Source of the DNA: Aquidulcibacter paucihalophilus
Lineage (GTDB): Bacteria; Pseudomonadota; Alphaproteobacteria; Caulobacterales; Caulobacteraceae
Assembly (NCBI GenBank): GCA_030285985.1
Contig: CP127384.1
Coordinates: 2,530,501 to 2,594,500 of the forward strand
Reading direction: 5' to 3'
DNA: 64,000 nucleotides
In this document: piece after piece, positions 1 through 8,936 of the stretch
How the letters are laid out: each line of letters begins with the position of its first letter
How positions within the stretch are numbered: position 1 is the stretch's first letter
Made by a program: the position numbers and the translations under genes
The notes under the pieces: generated by a model
What the model was told of the DNA's origin: nothing
What the model saw: only the letters and a program-made list of their open reading frames with translations
The model's database searches: none

Positions 1-367
1 ACGGGACACGCTTGATCGTGATCCGATAGAGACCGGGTTCCGGCCGGTCCGACAGCGAGTAGCACCGGACCACCGGACACGCCTCGCCCGGAGGGGTCAG
101 GGACACCGTCAGGAACTGACCGGGGTGAAAATCCGGCAGGGGTCGACCGTCGACCGGAGCGAGGTGAAAGGAGCACTGGGACCCGTCCGGGTCCTCAAGG
201 GTTCGTCGCACGATCCGGAATGCGCGCCATGGCGGCCCCGCAGCGGGTTCCGGCGATGCCCGGGGGCTGACCTGCCGACGGCTCAACCAGGCCCCGAGAC
301 CGCCCCAGATGATGATCTGGATCAGCGCCGCCCAGCCAATATATCCGAGCAGCTGGGACGCGGTCAT
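1..367 (-). CDS. Ferredoxin/flavodoxin-reductase-like membrane oxidoreductase, N-terminal part (truncated by window edge)
   Basis: Reading the minus strand from an ATG at 367 gives an open frame that leaves the window at its left end, about 122 residues. It starts with a hydrophobic segment (residues about 8-30, rich in Ile, Leu and Trp) and then enters a beta-barrel domain typical of ferredoxin-NADP reductase folds: a segment ending HPGQFLTVSL, then RCYSLSD, which matches the RxYS flavin-binding motif, then RITIKRV. The family binds FAD and passes electrons between NAD(P)H and an iron-sulfur centre. The usual NAD and 2Fe-2S domains would lie beyond the edge. No Shine-Dalgarno sequence is visible. 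Instead a 7-bp inverted repeat (368-386) abuts the ATG, and the frame is closed upstream by TGA at 407-409 with no other good start. The family is fairly sure; the exact enzyme is not known. Confidence 0.72.
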   Translation of the reverse strand, partial: MTASQLLGYIGWAALIQIIIWGGLGAWLSRRQVSPRASPEPAAGPPWRAFRIVRRTLEDPDGSQCSFHLAPVDGRPLPDFHPGQFLTVSLTPPGEACPVVRCYSLSDRPEPGLYRITIKRVP

Positions 368-853
368 CGGTGGTCGGGAACCACCGGCAGGCCAGTGAGA
401 GACCCGTCAGCCGCGGAACAGCCAGTCACTGGATAGCCGTGAACCGGCCGGCGCGGTTCTGATCGGGCTCGGAAACGGAACCGGACGGGCATGGGTGCAC
501 GGTGCCTCCGGAACCGGCCTGACGCCTTGTTCTGGCGCAATGCTGCGGGTTCGGCCCGTGCGGGACCGCCGGAGTCAGCCCCTCAGGCCATTGGCCGCTT
601 CCGACCCGAAGCGGACCTCCTGACTATTGCTCGTCCTCGGGTCGTAGTGGCGACCGATGCCAATCAAACTCAGCCAGGAGGCTTGCTGCCTCTCCATCGT
701 ATTCCGGTCGATCATGATGGATGTGGTTGGCGAGTGGCTGCAAGACGCCTTCCTCAAATCCCTGCTGACGAAACGTGCCGGCCAGTTTTCGCTGCCGCGC
801 CAGCTCACTGGCCACTGCCAGCAGCTGTCGCCTGGTCGGCGGGTCTTACCGGT
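368..853. other. Gene-poor gap with short inverted repeats
   Basis: No convincing gene lies here. Short open frames exist on both strands around 491-893, but they overlap each other, have no ribosome-binding sites and show no family resemblance that I recognise. Two inverted repeats are visible: 368-386 (7-bp arms, 5-base loop), abutting the start of the reductase gene, and 595-614 (CCGCTTC and GAAGCGG arms around a 6-base loop). The stretch 600-815 is a little less GC-rich than its surroundings. It may be a decayed repeat element or gene remnant. Confidence 0.4.
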
Positions 854-1348
854 TCAGAGTTGCAGGTCGGCCAAGGCTGCCAACTCATCGTAGATTGCGT
901 CGCCCGTGCGACTCCCGGCGTTCCCCCAACGGGTTGCCGTCGTCGGGTTCACCAGAACACCGTCACCTGTCAGCACCAGCACATTCGGCAGACCCGGCAA
1001 CTCCTGAATGCCGAACCGGGTGGCGATGCCCAGATTGTGTCCATCACCGCTGCTTGGCATTCCGATATTCACGAAGACCAGTTCGTACTTGCGTTCGATC
1101 AGTTCGGCGAAGCGATCGGTAGCCAGCCAACCGGCGAGGGCGCGGCTGTCGCCGCACCAGTTGGCTCCCATCACCAACAGGACCCGTTTGCCCGACTGCC
1201 TGGCCCGCGCCAACGCAGCGTCCACGTCGGCCGACGCGTTCTCGCTCACGAGATAGGAGCGGGCTTCCGGCTTGCTCGCAGTGTCAGGCGCGGACGCACA
1301 AGCCGCCACGGCCAACGCCGCCGAGACGATCAGCGCAACTCGTTTCAC
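854..1348 (-). CDS. Thioredoxin-fold lipoprotein with a single-cysteine active site
   Basis: A 164-residue protein starting at a GTG (1348) behind a good AGGAGA ribosome site. The first 17 residues form a lipoprotein signal ending AVAAC, so the mature protein is probably anchored in the envelope through that cysteine. The rest resembles a thioredoxin fold: residues 55-70 read VLLVMGANWCGDSRAL, in the place where thioredoxins carry WCxxC. The second cysteine is replaced by Asp, and the GIQELPGLPNVLVL stretch supplies the cis-proline region. A CxxD site cannot form the usual intramolecular disulfide, so classical disulfide exchange is unlikely; a thiol-binding or peroxidase-like role is an inference. 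It stands alone, with about 195 bases to the methyltransferase gene upstream. Confidence 0.75.
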   Translation of the reverse strand: MKRVALIVSAALAVAACASAPDTASKPEARSYLVSENASADVDAALARARQSGKRVLLVMGANWCGDSRALAGWLATDRFAELIERKYELVFVNIGMPSSGDGHNLGIATRFGIQELPGLPNVLVLTGDGVLVNPTTATRWGNAGSRTGDAIYDELAALADLQL

Positions 1349-1543
1349 CGGGCAATCTCCTGTGGAAGGCGCGCTCAGCGGTGATCAGGCACGCGGTGTC
1401 GCCGTCTAGGCGGCCCGGTTCGCCACGAATTCCAGGATGGGTCAAGCTGCGGCCGCGTCCCGGGCACCCTTCCGCGACGGATCGGCACACGGTGCGCCCC
1501 GTTTCAGCGAACGACGGATCGGGGGGCGGTGGCTGAAGGACCG

Positions 1544-2167
1544 TCAGCCCGGGCGGGCCTCGCCCCATTCACACCAGCCGAACGCACGGGGAGTCCCGGG
1601 CAGATACATCGTCTCGACTTGCTCGATGACGAGGCCCGCCGCTTCAATCGAGGCGGTTACCGGACGGGTCAGGTGACAGCCGCCGGCCAGGGGGTGCCAG
1701 AAGGGCTCGATGCGCCGCTGCCACCGCTGCACCCCGGGATCGGGCGACAGGCCATGCTCGCTGTAGAGAAAGGTGCCCGACGTCTTGAGGACCCGGCGGG
1801 CCTCGGCCAGGACCGCAGCCGGGTTCTGGACCGAGCAAAGCGTGAAGGTGCAGACGACCGTGTCGAAACTCCGGCTGTCGAACGGCAGCGCCTCGGCCCG
1901 TCCCGCGACGATCTCGACCGTCAGGCCTGCCGGTCGAGGGGCGTCCTCGGCCAGGTCCCGCAGACCTTCAGAGGGATCGACGCCCGTGACGCTCTCCACC
2001 CGGTCGGGATCGTAGAAGGCCAGGTTGAGGCCGCCGCCGATGCCGAGCTCCAGCACCCGTCCGCGCGCGCGGGGCACGATCTTCGCCCTCTGCCTGCGGA
2101 TGGGCTTCGCACCGCAGGCACAGCCGATCAGACGCGGCAGGATCTGTCGATCATAGAAGCTGCTCAC
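1544..2167 (-). CDS. Class I SAM-dependent methyltransferase
   Basis: A 207-residue protein starting at GTG 2167, just downstream of a run of G residues on the coding strand that could act as ribosome site. It has the standard Rossmann methyltransferase order: a glycine-rich SAM loop VLELGIGGGLNLAFY near residue 40, an acidic VTGVDPSEGL motif II about 20 residues later, the RAEALPFDSRSFDTVV segment, and then the RRVLKTSGTFLYSEHG strand. This layout matches the UbiE/phospholipid N-methyltransferase-like branch (Methyltransf_11). The N-terminal IGCACGAKPIRRQR segment holds two cysteines and basic residues. The substrate cannot be read from the sequence. It follows recN on the same strand after a 119-base gap, so it may be co-transcribed. 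Confidence 0.8.
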   Translation of the reverse strand: MSSFYDRQILPRLIGCACGAKPIRRQRAKIVPRARGRVLELGIGGGLNLAFYDPDRVESVTGVDPSEGLRDLAEDAPRPAGLTVEIVAGRAEALPFDSRSFDTVVCTFTLCSVQNPAAVLAEARRVLKTSGTFLYSEHGLSPDPGVQRWQRRIEPFWHPLAGGCHLTRPVTASIEAAGLVIEQVETMYLPGTPRAFGWCEWGEARPG

Positions 2168-2286
2168 GCTGCCCCCCCCTCAAGCCATCGCCGTGACAAG
2201 CCAGGCCGAGCCGGCCATCATCACACCCTGACCGGGCCTGTGCCCGGCGGTGAAAAGCGACAGCAGATCGTCCCCGGCGCTTCCCG

Positions 2287-3987
2287 TCACCCGATCAGCG
2301 ATCTCGCCGCCGCCCGCGCCTCGTCCGTGACCACCGCCCCCGAGAGCATCCGCGCGATCTCTTCCCGCCGCGCTTCATCGTCCAGCGCATCCACCGTCGT
2401 CATGGTCATCCCGCCCGTGTCGGCCTTGCGGACCTTCCAGTGAGCGTGGCCGCGGGCGGCGACCTGGGGGCTGTGGGTGACGACCAGGACCTGGGCGCCG
2501 CGCGAGAGGCGCTCCAGGCGGGCACCGACGGCGGAGGCCACGGCACCGCCGACGCCCTGGTCGACCTCGTCGAAGATCATCACCGGCTGGCGCTGGTCCT
2601 CGCGGCCGGCCAGGGCCGCCTTCATGGCAAGGGCGAAGCGGGCCAGTTCGCCGCCCGAGGCGATGGCGTCCAGCGGGCCGAAGGGGGTGCCGGCGTTGGT
2701 GGCGATCTCGAAGCGGACCGTCTCGACGCCCAGGGGGCCGCGACGACCCTCGGTCACCGGCTCGAAGCCGACGCGGAAGCGGGCGCGCTCCAGTTTCAGC
2801 GGCGCCAGTTCTTCCATGACGGCGGCGGTCAGCCGGTCGGCGGCGGCCTCACGGGCGGAGGTCAACAGGATGGCGGCGACGTCATAGGCCTCGCGCGCGG
2901 CGGAGGCGGCGCGTTCGGCGGCGCTGATGGCCTCGGCCCCGTCCTCGATCAGGCGCAGCTGTTCGCGGAAGCGGAGACGCAAGGTCGGCAGGCTGTCGAC
3001 CGAGGTGTTCAGCTTGCGGGCGGCGGCGCGCAGGGCGAACAGCCGCTCCTCGGCCTTGTCCAGACGGCCGGGCTCGAAGTCGAAGGCGTTGGCGGCGGCG
3101 TCGACGCAGGCGATGGCCTCTTCCGCCTCGACCATGGTGCGGTCGATGGCCTCGGCAGCGGCGGCCAGTTTCTGCAGCAGGGGGTGTTCGGGGTCGGTAC
3201 CCGCCTGTCCGGCCCGGGTCCGGGCATGTTCGACCGCGCGCAGGGCCGCCGACAGCTTCTGGGACAGCTTGTCACCGCCCAGGGAGGCGCGGGCGTCGGC
3301 AAGGTCGGCCACGGCCTTCTCGGCGGCGCCGAGGATGGCGCGTTCGCCGGCCAGTTCGGTCTCCTCGTCGGCGCGCGGGTCGAGGTCGTCGAGGTCGGCG
3401 AGGTTCTGCGTCAGTTCCTCGGCCCGCGAGGCGGCGTCGGCGGCGGCGGCCTTGAGGTCGGCGACGGTGCGTTCGGCCGTCTTGAGCTTCTCGGCGGCGG
3501 CGGCGACGCCGTCCAGCTGGGGCTGCAGGCCGCCGTAGTTGTCGAGCAGGGCGCGGTGGGTCTTCCAGTCCAGCAGGCCGACGGTCTCGTGCTGGCCATG
3601 CACCTCGACCAGGGCCTGGCCGATCTCGCGCAGGGCGGTGACCCCCGCCGGCTGGTCGTTGACGAAGGCGCGGCTGCGGCCGTCGGCGGCGAGGGTGCGG
3701 CGCAGGATCAGCTCCTCACCCGGGGCGACGTCGAAGCCCCGCTCGCTGATCATGGCGATCAGGGCCGGGTCGTCGGGAGCGGTGAAGACGGCGGTGGCCG
3801 AGGCCTGTTTGGCGCCGGCGCGAACAAGGCCGGCGTCGGCCCGGGCACCGAGCGCCAGGCCGAGGGCATCAAGGATGATCGACTTGCCGGCCCCGGTCTC
3901 GCCGGTCAGCACGGTCAGGCCGCCATGGACCTCGAGGTCGAGCGCATCGACCAGCACGATGTCGCGGATGGAGAGGGCGGTCAGCAT
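2287..3987 (-). CDS. recN: DNA repair ATPase RecN
   Basis: A 566-residue SMC-like protein. Residues 29-36 read GETGAGKS (Walker A), and DALGLALGARAD follows, as in RecN. The HGQHETVGLLDWKTHRALLD segment near residue 130 is characteristic of the family, and the middle is an Ala/Glu-rich coiled coil. The C-terminal half carries the ABC signature region (AIASGGELARFALAMK) and Walker B (PVMIFDEVDQGVGG), followed by the VLVVTHSPQVAARGHAHW block. RecN holds broken DNA ends together during recombinational repair in the cytoplasm. The gene lies 144 bases downstream of bamD on the same strand, a bamD-recN linkage I associate with alphaproteobacteria. Length is normal (E. coli RecN is 553 residues). 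Confidence 0.96.
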   Translation of the reverse strand: MLTALSIRDIVLVDALDLEVHGGLTVLTGETGAGKSIILDALGLALGARADAGLVRAGAKQASATAVFTAPDDPALIAMISERGFDVAPGEELILRRTLAADGRSRAFVNDQPAGVTALREIGQALVEVHGQHETVGLLDWKTHRALLDNYGGLQPQLDGVAAAAEKLKTAERTVADLKAAAADAASRAEELTQNLADLDDLDPRADEETELAGERAILGAAEKAVADLADARASLGGDKLSQKLSAALRAVEHARTRAGQAGTDPEHPLLQKLAAAAEAIDRTMVEAEEAIACVDAAANAFDFEPGRLDKAEERLFALRAAARKLNTSVDSLPTLRLRFREQLRLIEDGAEAISAAERAASAAREAYDVAAILLTSAREAAADRLTAAVMEELAPLKLERARFRVGFEPVTEGRRGPLGVETVRFEIATNAGTPFGPLDAIASGGELARFALAMKAALAGREDQRQPVMIFDEVDQGVGGAVASAVGARLERLSRGAQVLVVTHSPQVAARGHAHWKVRKADTGGMTMTTVDALDDEARREEIARMLSGAVVTDEARAAARSLIG

Positions 3988-4131
3988 GGACGCGGTCCGT
4001 CGAGGGTCACGGGGCCGGAAACGCAGGGATCAGGATGAGGCAAAGCGAATCGGTCTCTCGGGCGACGCCGGAGAATGCTGGCCATTCGCGCCCCGGGTAA
4101 AGCCCGAGACTAGCGGAACATATCGGAAACG

Positions 4132-4989
4132 TCAGCCCGGAATGATGCGGCGCAGCCAGCTTTCGCGCTGGGCGGTCGGGGCGACGTCGGGGGTCCGGCC
4201 CTCTTCGGACAGCAGGGCATAGGCTTCGGCATACCAGGGGCTGCCCGGATAGTTGAAGCCGAGCACGGCACCGTTGCGGGTGGCCTCTTCCTTCAGGCCC
4301 AGTTCGAGGTTGACCTCGACCAGGCGGTAGAGGGCCTCGGGCGTGTGCGAGGTACGCTGGTAGGCTTCGTTGTCGATCACCGCCTTGTAGCGGTTGATCG
4401 CGGCCAGCGGCTGGCCGGCGCGCTGGTAGTAACGGCCGATGGCCATTTCCTTGCCGGCCAGCTGGTCGTTGACCATGTCGATCTTGACCGTGGCGTCGAT
4501 GGCGTAGGAGGTGCCGGGGTAACGGCGCTGCACATCCTTCAGCCCGTCCAGCGCCGCCTGGGCATAGCCCTGGTCGCGGCCCACGTCGGTGATCTGTTCG
4601 AAATTGCACAGGGCCTTCATGTAGAAGGCGTACGGGGCCGAAGGATTGCCCGGGAACAGCTGGATGAAGCGGTCCGAGGCCGCGATGGCCTCAACGTAAT
4701 TGTTGTTCTGATAGTAGGCGTAGATCTGCATCAGGATCGAGCGACGCGACCACTCCGAATAGGGGTGCTGGCGTTCGACTTCCTGGAAATAGTCGATCGC
4801 ATCGGCCCAGCGGTTGCTCTGCAGGCGCTGGTAGCCGGTGTTGTAGAGCGCCTCGACGGGCCGTTCTTCATAGGCCAGGCGCGGCCGCTCGGGGCGGGTG
4901 CCGCAGGCGGAGATCGTCAGGGCCGAAGCCGCCACGGTGGCCAGGATCAGGCCGGCGCGGAATTTGGAAGCAGGCAAGGACGACCTCAA
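4132..4989 (-). CDS. bamD: Outer membrane assembly lipoprotein BamD
   Basis: A TPR lipoprotein of about 285 residues. The signal peptide SKFRAGLILATVAASALTISAC has a lipobox ending ISAC. The mature part begins GTRPERP and has the repeats typical of BamD: ALYNTGYQRLQSNRWADAI, FQEVERQHPYSEWSRRS, YYQNNNYVEAIAASDRFIQ and PYAFYMKALCNFEQI. BamD joins the Bam complex that folds beta-barrels into the outer membrane. I place the start at TTG 4989, because the open frame continues to 5091 only with unlikely N-terminal sequence (Trp/Arg-rich) that would bury the signal peptide. The exact start is uncertain. Downstream is recN; upstream, divergently, is prs. In Caulobacter relatives I recall lpxC next to bamD, but it is not present here. 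Confidence 0.93.
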   Translation of the reverse strand: MRSSLPASKFRAGLILATVAASALTISACGTRPERPRLAYEERPVEALYNTGYQRLQSNRWADAIDYFQEVERQHPYSEWSRRSILMQIYAYYQNNNYVEAIAASDRFIQLFPGNPSAPYAFYMKALCNFEQITDVGRDQGYAQAALDGLKDVQRRYPGTSYAIDATVKIDMVNDQLAGKEMAIGRYYQRAGQPLAAINRYKAVIDNEAYQRTSHTPEALYRLVEVNLELGLKEEATRNGAVLGFNYPGSPWYAEAYALLSEEGRTPDVAPTAQRESWLRRIIPG

Positions 4990-5198
4990 CTTGAAATGCC
5001 GGCGGGTGCGGACCCCGTCGGCGCCCCCGAAAAACGAGACGCGATCTCTACACCAGCGAACCTGCCCACGCCAATGCACGAAGAAGAGCACCTAATTGAA
5101 GCGCTGCGCCTTGTGGCCGGGCCGTCCGCTGGTATGTAGCGCGCCAGCGCCGCGGAAGCATTCTCAGCCGGGCGATGACGGCGAAAGGATGACCGGAC

Positions 5199-6134
<936 letters not shown>

Positions 6135-6219
6135 CGGTCGGAAAACGGTTCTCCGCGCGTTATAAGCCCTTCAAACTTTCGGCGCCTCGACGCGCCGTGC
6201 GTCCTTGTGGGGATTTCGC

Positions 6220-7326
6220 ATGTTCAAGGCACTTTCGCGTCGCGGCCTTTCGTTGGCTGCCGCAGCCGCCGCCGCCGTTCTGGCCAGTTGCGCGACCCCG
6301 GAGCCTGAACCGGCTCCCGCGCCGCCGCCTCCGGCCCCGGTCTATGCCCCCCTGCCGGCCGTCAGTCTGAACGAGGGCGTGGCCCAGGCCGCCTCCATCT
6401 ATGTCGCCTTCATGCGCGAGGCGAGCACCATCCAGGCCGGCTTCACCAGCGCCGAGGCGATCCAGGCCGCCATCCGCCGCGGGGCCTCCTATGAGCCGGC
6501 CCAGCTGTCGCGCGGCATGATCGCCTACGGTTCGATCCTGGCGCTGCAGTCGCCGGAGTTCGTCCAGGGCGTGCGTGCGATCGCCGCCGACCCCGCGAAC
6601 CGTCGCCAGATGATCGACCGCATCGTGGCGGACCCCGCCTATGCCGCCACCCTGCCGGGCGCCGATGCGGCCGCCGGCCTGATCATCGGCACCATTGGCC
6701 GCGATTCGGCGGCCATGCTGGTCATCGCCGACGCCGTCGAGGCCGACGCCTACACCATCCAGGCCCGCAACGACCCGCGCCGTCGCTGGGCCGTCGCCCA
6801 CATCACCGACCGAGTGACGCGACTTGAAGGCGCCAAGGCCCTGTCGGCGGTGCAGATGCTGCCGTCGGCCGAGGAATCCGCCCGCCTGTTCGCCGCCGCC
6901 AACTCGGGGGCCGGCCTGTCGCTGAACCCGTCGCGCTCGGGCCCGCCCTATACGCCGGCCATCGCCCGGTCGCTGTCCATCGCCGCCCTGGCCGCGCTCG
7001 GGGCCGGTGGCGAGGACGCCCGGGCCAATACGGAGGCCCTGACGGTCGAGCAGAACAGCGAGTTCTGCCTCAACATGTCCAAGCTGATGCTGTTCCAGTG
7101 CCTGGCGGCGTCACGCCCCAGCTACGAGGACATGTTCTGCGTCGGCCGCCATGTGGCCCGCGACCTGGCCACCTGTACGGCCCAGAACATCACCCCCGCG
7201 CCCGTGGAAGCCTCGGAGACAGCCGTGGCCGGCGCGGCGGATTCCGCCCCCGTTCAGACGCCCGTGGCCGAGGCCGCGGCGGCGGCTTCGGCGTCCGCCA
7301 CCGCGGCCCTGAACAGCGGGCGCTGA
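6220..7326 (+). CDS. Uncharacterised alanine-rich lipoprotein
   Basis: A 368-residue protein starting at ATG 6220. The signal is MFKALSRRGLSLAAAAAAAVLASC, with a lipobox VLASC and lipid-modified Cys24, followed by a Pro/Glu/Ala-rich linker (residues 25-48). The body is mostly predicted helical and contains three pairs of conserved-looking segments around LNEGVAQAASIYVAFMREA, GMIAYGSILALQSPEFVQGVRAIAAD and LSIAALAALGAG. Near the C-terminus, residues about 275-325 contain four cysteines (FCLNMSKLMLFQCLAAS, MFCVGRHVARDLATC), suggesting periplasmic disulfides. The tail is Ala-rich and of low complexity. I do not recognise a named family. It sits between prs and rplY on the same strand but with separate spacing, so an operon is not obvious. 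Confidence 0.75.
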   Translation: MFKALSRRGLSLAAAAAAAVLASCATPEPEPAPAPPPPAPVYAPLPAVSLNEGVAQAASIYVAFMREASTIQAGFTSAEAIQAAIRRGASYEPAQLSRGMIAYGSILALQSPEFVQGVRAIAADPANRRQMIDRIVADPAYAATLPGADAAAGLIIGTIGRDSAAMLVIADAVEADAYTIQARNDPRRRWAVAHITDRVTRLEGAKALSAVQMLPSAEESARLFAAANSGAGLSLNPSRSGPPYTPAIARSLSIAALAALGAGGEDARANTEALTVEQNSEFCLNMSKLMLFQCLAASRPSYEDMFCVGRHVARDLATCTAQNITPAPVEASETAVAGAADSAPVQTPVAEAAAAASASATAALNSGR

Positions 7327-7428
7327 CGCTCGTTTCCATTCTGGCGTCGCAATGACGCCTGGGGCGGTTGCGTCAGCCCCGGTTGGCGTGTAATGACCCG
7401 CGCTCTTGAATTCAGGGTCCGGAGACCC

Positions 7429-7470
7429 CGCCGCGAGGGCTGACTGGTCAGCGCGGCGTTTGTGTTGTTG
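7429..7470 (+). promoter_or_regulatory. Leader hairpin with T-rich tail ahead of rplY
   Basis: CGCCGC (7429-7434) pairs with GCGGCG (7453-7458), and inside it GCTGA (7439-7443) pairs with TCAGC (7448-7452). The stem is followed by TTTGTGTTGTT and, ten bases later, by the rplY ATG at 7481. It looks like a weak intrinsic terminator or attenuator in the mRNA leader. It could also simply end transcription coming from the upstream lipoprotein gene. Confidence 0.45.
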
Positions 7471-7480
7471 AGGCGAGGCG

Positions 7481-8143
7481 ATGGCCGAGATCATTCTGAA
7501 CGTGGACGTCCGTAGCGGCGTCGGCACTGGTGGCGCTCGCGCCGCGCGCCGCGCGGGCATGGTCCCGGGCGTGCTGTACGGCGGCGACAAGGCCCCCGTG
7601 GCTATCTCGGTGAACGAGCGCGACTTCCGCAAGTCGCTCTACACCGGCAAGCTGCTGGGTCACCTGGTGACGCTGAAGTACGGCACGGAATCGCAGCCGG
7701 TCATCGCACGCGATGTCCAGTTCGACCCGGTCACCGACCGTCCGCTGCACTTCGACCTCATGCGGGTCGACGAAACGCAGACGATCAAGATCGAAGTGCC
7801 GGTGCACTTCATCAACCAGGACAAGTGCGAAGCCTTCCGTCAGGGCGCGACCCTGGAAGTCGTCCGTCACTCTGTCGAGGTGAAGGTCCGCGCGGATCAC
7901 ATCCCGGAAGACCTGATCGTCGACCTGGCCGGCCACAAGATGGGCGACACCATCCGCTGGACCGACCTCAAGGGCACCAAGGACGTCGAGCCGACCATCA
8001 CCGACCGCGATTTCGTGATCGCCGCGATCAAGACGTCTTCGGCCGCCATCTCGGCCGCTGCTGACGATGCTCACGACGCCGAAGTCGAAGCGACCGAACA
8101 GGCCGCCAGCGAAGCTGCCGCGGAAGACACCGCCGAGGGCTGA
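7481..8143 (+). CDS. rplY: 50S ribosomal protein L25 (long CTC-type)
   Basis: A 220-residue protein of the L25/general-stress CTC type. It has an N-terminal 5S-rRNA-binding domain (residues 1-95: GARAARRAGMVPGVLYGG, FRKSLYTGKLLGHLV, VIARDVQFDPVTDRPLHFDLMRV) and a C-terminal beta domain (98-190: IKIEVPVHFINQDKCEAFRQGA, LEVVRHSVEVKVRADHIPEDL, VDLAGHKMGDTIRW). The last 35 residues are an acidic Ala/Glu-rich tail. L25 binds 5S rRNA in the large ribosomal subunit. It is followed by a hairpin terminator and then pth, the common rplY-pth order in alphaproteobacteria; the two may be linked by readthrough. A leader hairpin precedes it. Confidence 0.96.
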   Translation: MAEIILNVDVRSGVGTGGARAARRAGMVPGVLYGGDKAPVAISVNERDFRKSLYTGKLLGHLVTLKYGTESQPVIARDVQFDPVTDRPLHFDLMRVDETQTIKIEVPVHFINQDKCEAFRQGATLEVVRHSVEVKVRADHIPEDLIVDLAGHKMGDTIRWTDLKGTKDVEPTITDRDFVIAAIKTSSAAISAAADDAHDAEVEATEQAASEAAAEDTAEG

Positions 8144-8168
8144 TCGCCTTTCGACAAACTGCTACTGG

Positions 8169-8203
8169 AACGGCCCCTTCCGGAAACGGACGGGGCCGTT
8201 TCC
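8169..8203 (+). terminator. Hairpin terminator between rplY and pth
   Basis: A 9-bp perfect stem (AACGGCCCC at 8169-8177 with GGGGCCGTT at 8192-8200) around a 14-base loop, followed by TTTCCTT. The pyrimidine tail is weak, so termination is probably partial and some transcripts could continue into pth, whose ATG is 21 bases further on. The same arms recur in the hairpin at 48184-48214. Confidence 0.65.
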
Positions 8204-8221
8204 TTATCCGGACCTCGCGCC

Positions 8222-8863
8222 ATGATCATCATCGCCGGCCTGGGCAATCCGGGCCCCAAATACCAGGGCAACCGCCACAACATCGGTTTCATGGCCGCCG
8301 ATGAGATCGCGCGCCGCTGGTCGTTCGGTCCCGAGCGGGCAAAATTCCAGTCGGTGATCCGCGAGGGCGAGGTCGCGACGGCCGGCGGTCCTGTGCGCAT
8401 CCTGCTGATGAAGCCGCAGACCTATATGAACGAGAGCGGCCGGGCCGTGGCCGAGGCGGCGCGCTTCTACAAGGTCCAGCCCGCCTCGGTGATCATCTTC
8501 CATGACGAGATCGACCTGGCCCCCGGCCGTTTCCGGATGAAGACCGGTGGCGGGGCGGCCGGCCAGAACGGCGTGCGCAGCCTGATCAGCCAGCTCGGCC
8601 CCGACTTCCGCCGTGCCCGCATGGGCGTGGGCCACCCCGGCGCGCCGGAACTGGTGCACGGCCATGTGCTGAGCGACTTCCACAAGGCCGACCGGACCTG
8701 GCTGGAACCGATGCTGGACGCCGTCGCCAACGCCCTGCCCTTCGCCCTTGCCGGTGACGACGACCGCTACCAGGCCGAGGTCATGCGCCTGGCCCCCGCT
8801 CCCAAATTCAGCCCCCGTCAGGCGGCTGAGAAGGCGGCCCGGGACGCCGACCGGGGCGATTAA
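8222..8863 (+). CDS. pth: Peptidyl-tRNA hydrolase
   Basis: A 213-residue cytosolic enzyme that frees tRNAs from prematurely released peptidyl-tRNAs. The N-terminus reads MIIIAGLGNPGPKYQGNRHN, with the catalytic His in NRHNIGF (His20). KPQTYMNESG and FHDEIDLAPGRFRMKTGG carry the other active-site Asn and Asp, and GQNGVRSL follows. Length is slightly above the usual 190-200 because of a charged C-terminal tail. It lies 79 bases after rplY, with the terminator-like hairpin in between. Confidence 0.97.
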   Translation: MIIIAGLGNPGPKYQGNRHNIGFMAADEIARRWSFGPERAKFQSVIREGEVATAGGPVRILLMKPQTYMNESGRAVAEAARFYKVQPASVIIFHDEIDLAPGRFRMKTGGGAAGQNGVRSLISQLGPDFRRARMGVGHPGAPELVHGHVLSDFHKADRTWLEPMLDAVANALPFALAGDDDRYQAEVMRLAPAPKFSPRQAAEKAARDADRGD

Positions 8864-8936
8864 CCGCCCTTCCCTCGCCGCCGGCCCGGCTGTACGGCCG
8901 GGACCACATTGTCTGCCGCCGCAAAGGCCTGATCTG

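Noticed and set aside
2440..4038. A 532-residue open frame on the plus strand opposite recN
   Set aside because: High GC content with third-position bias leaves long antisense frames open; the product is Gly/Val/Gln-rich with no motifs, and RecN on the other strand is certain.
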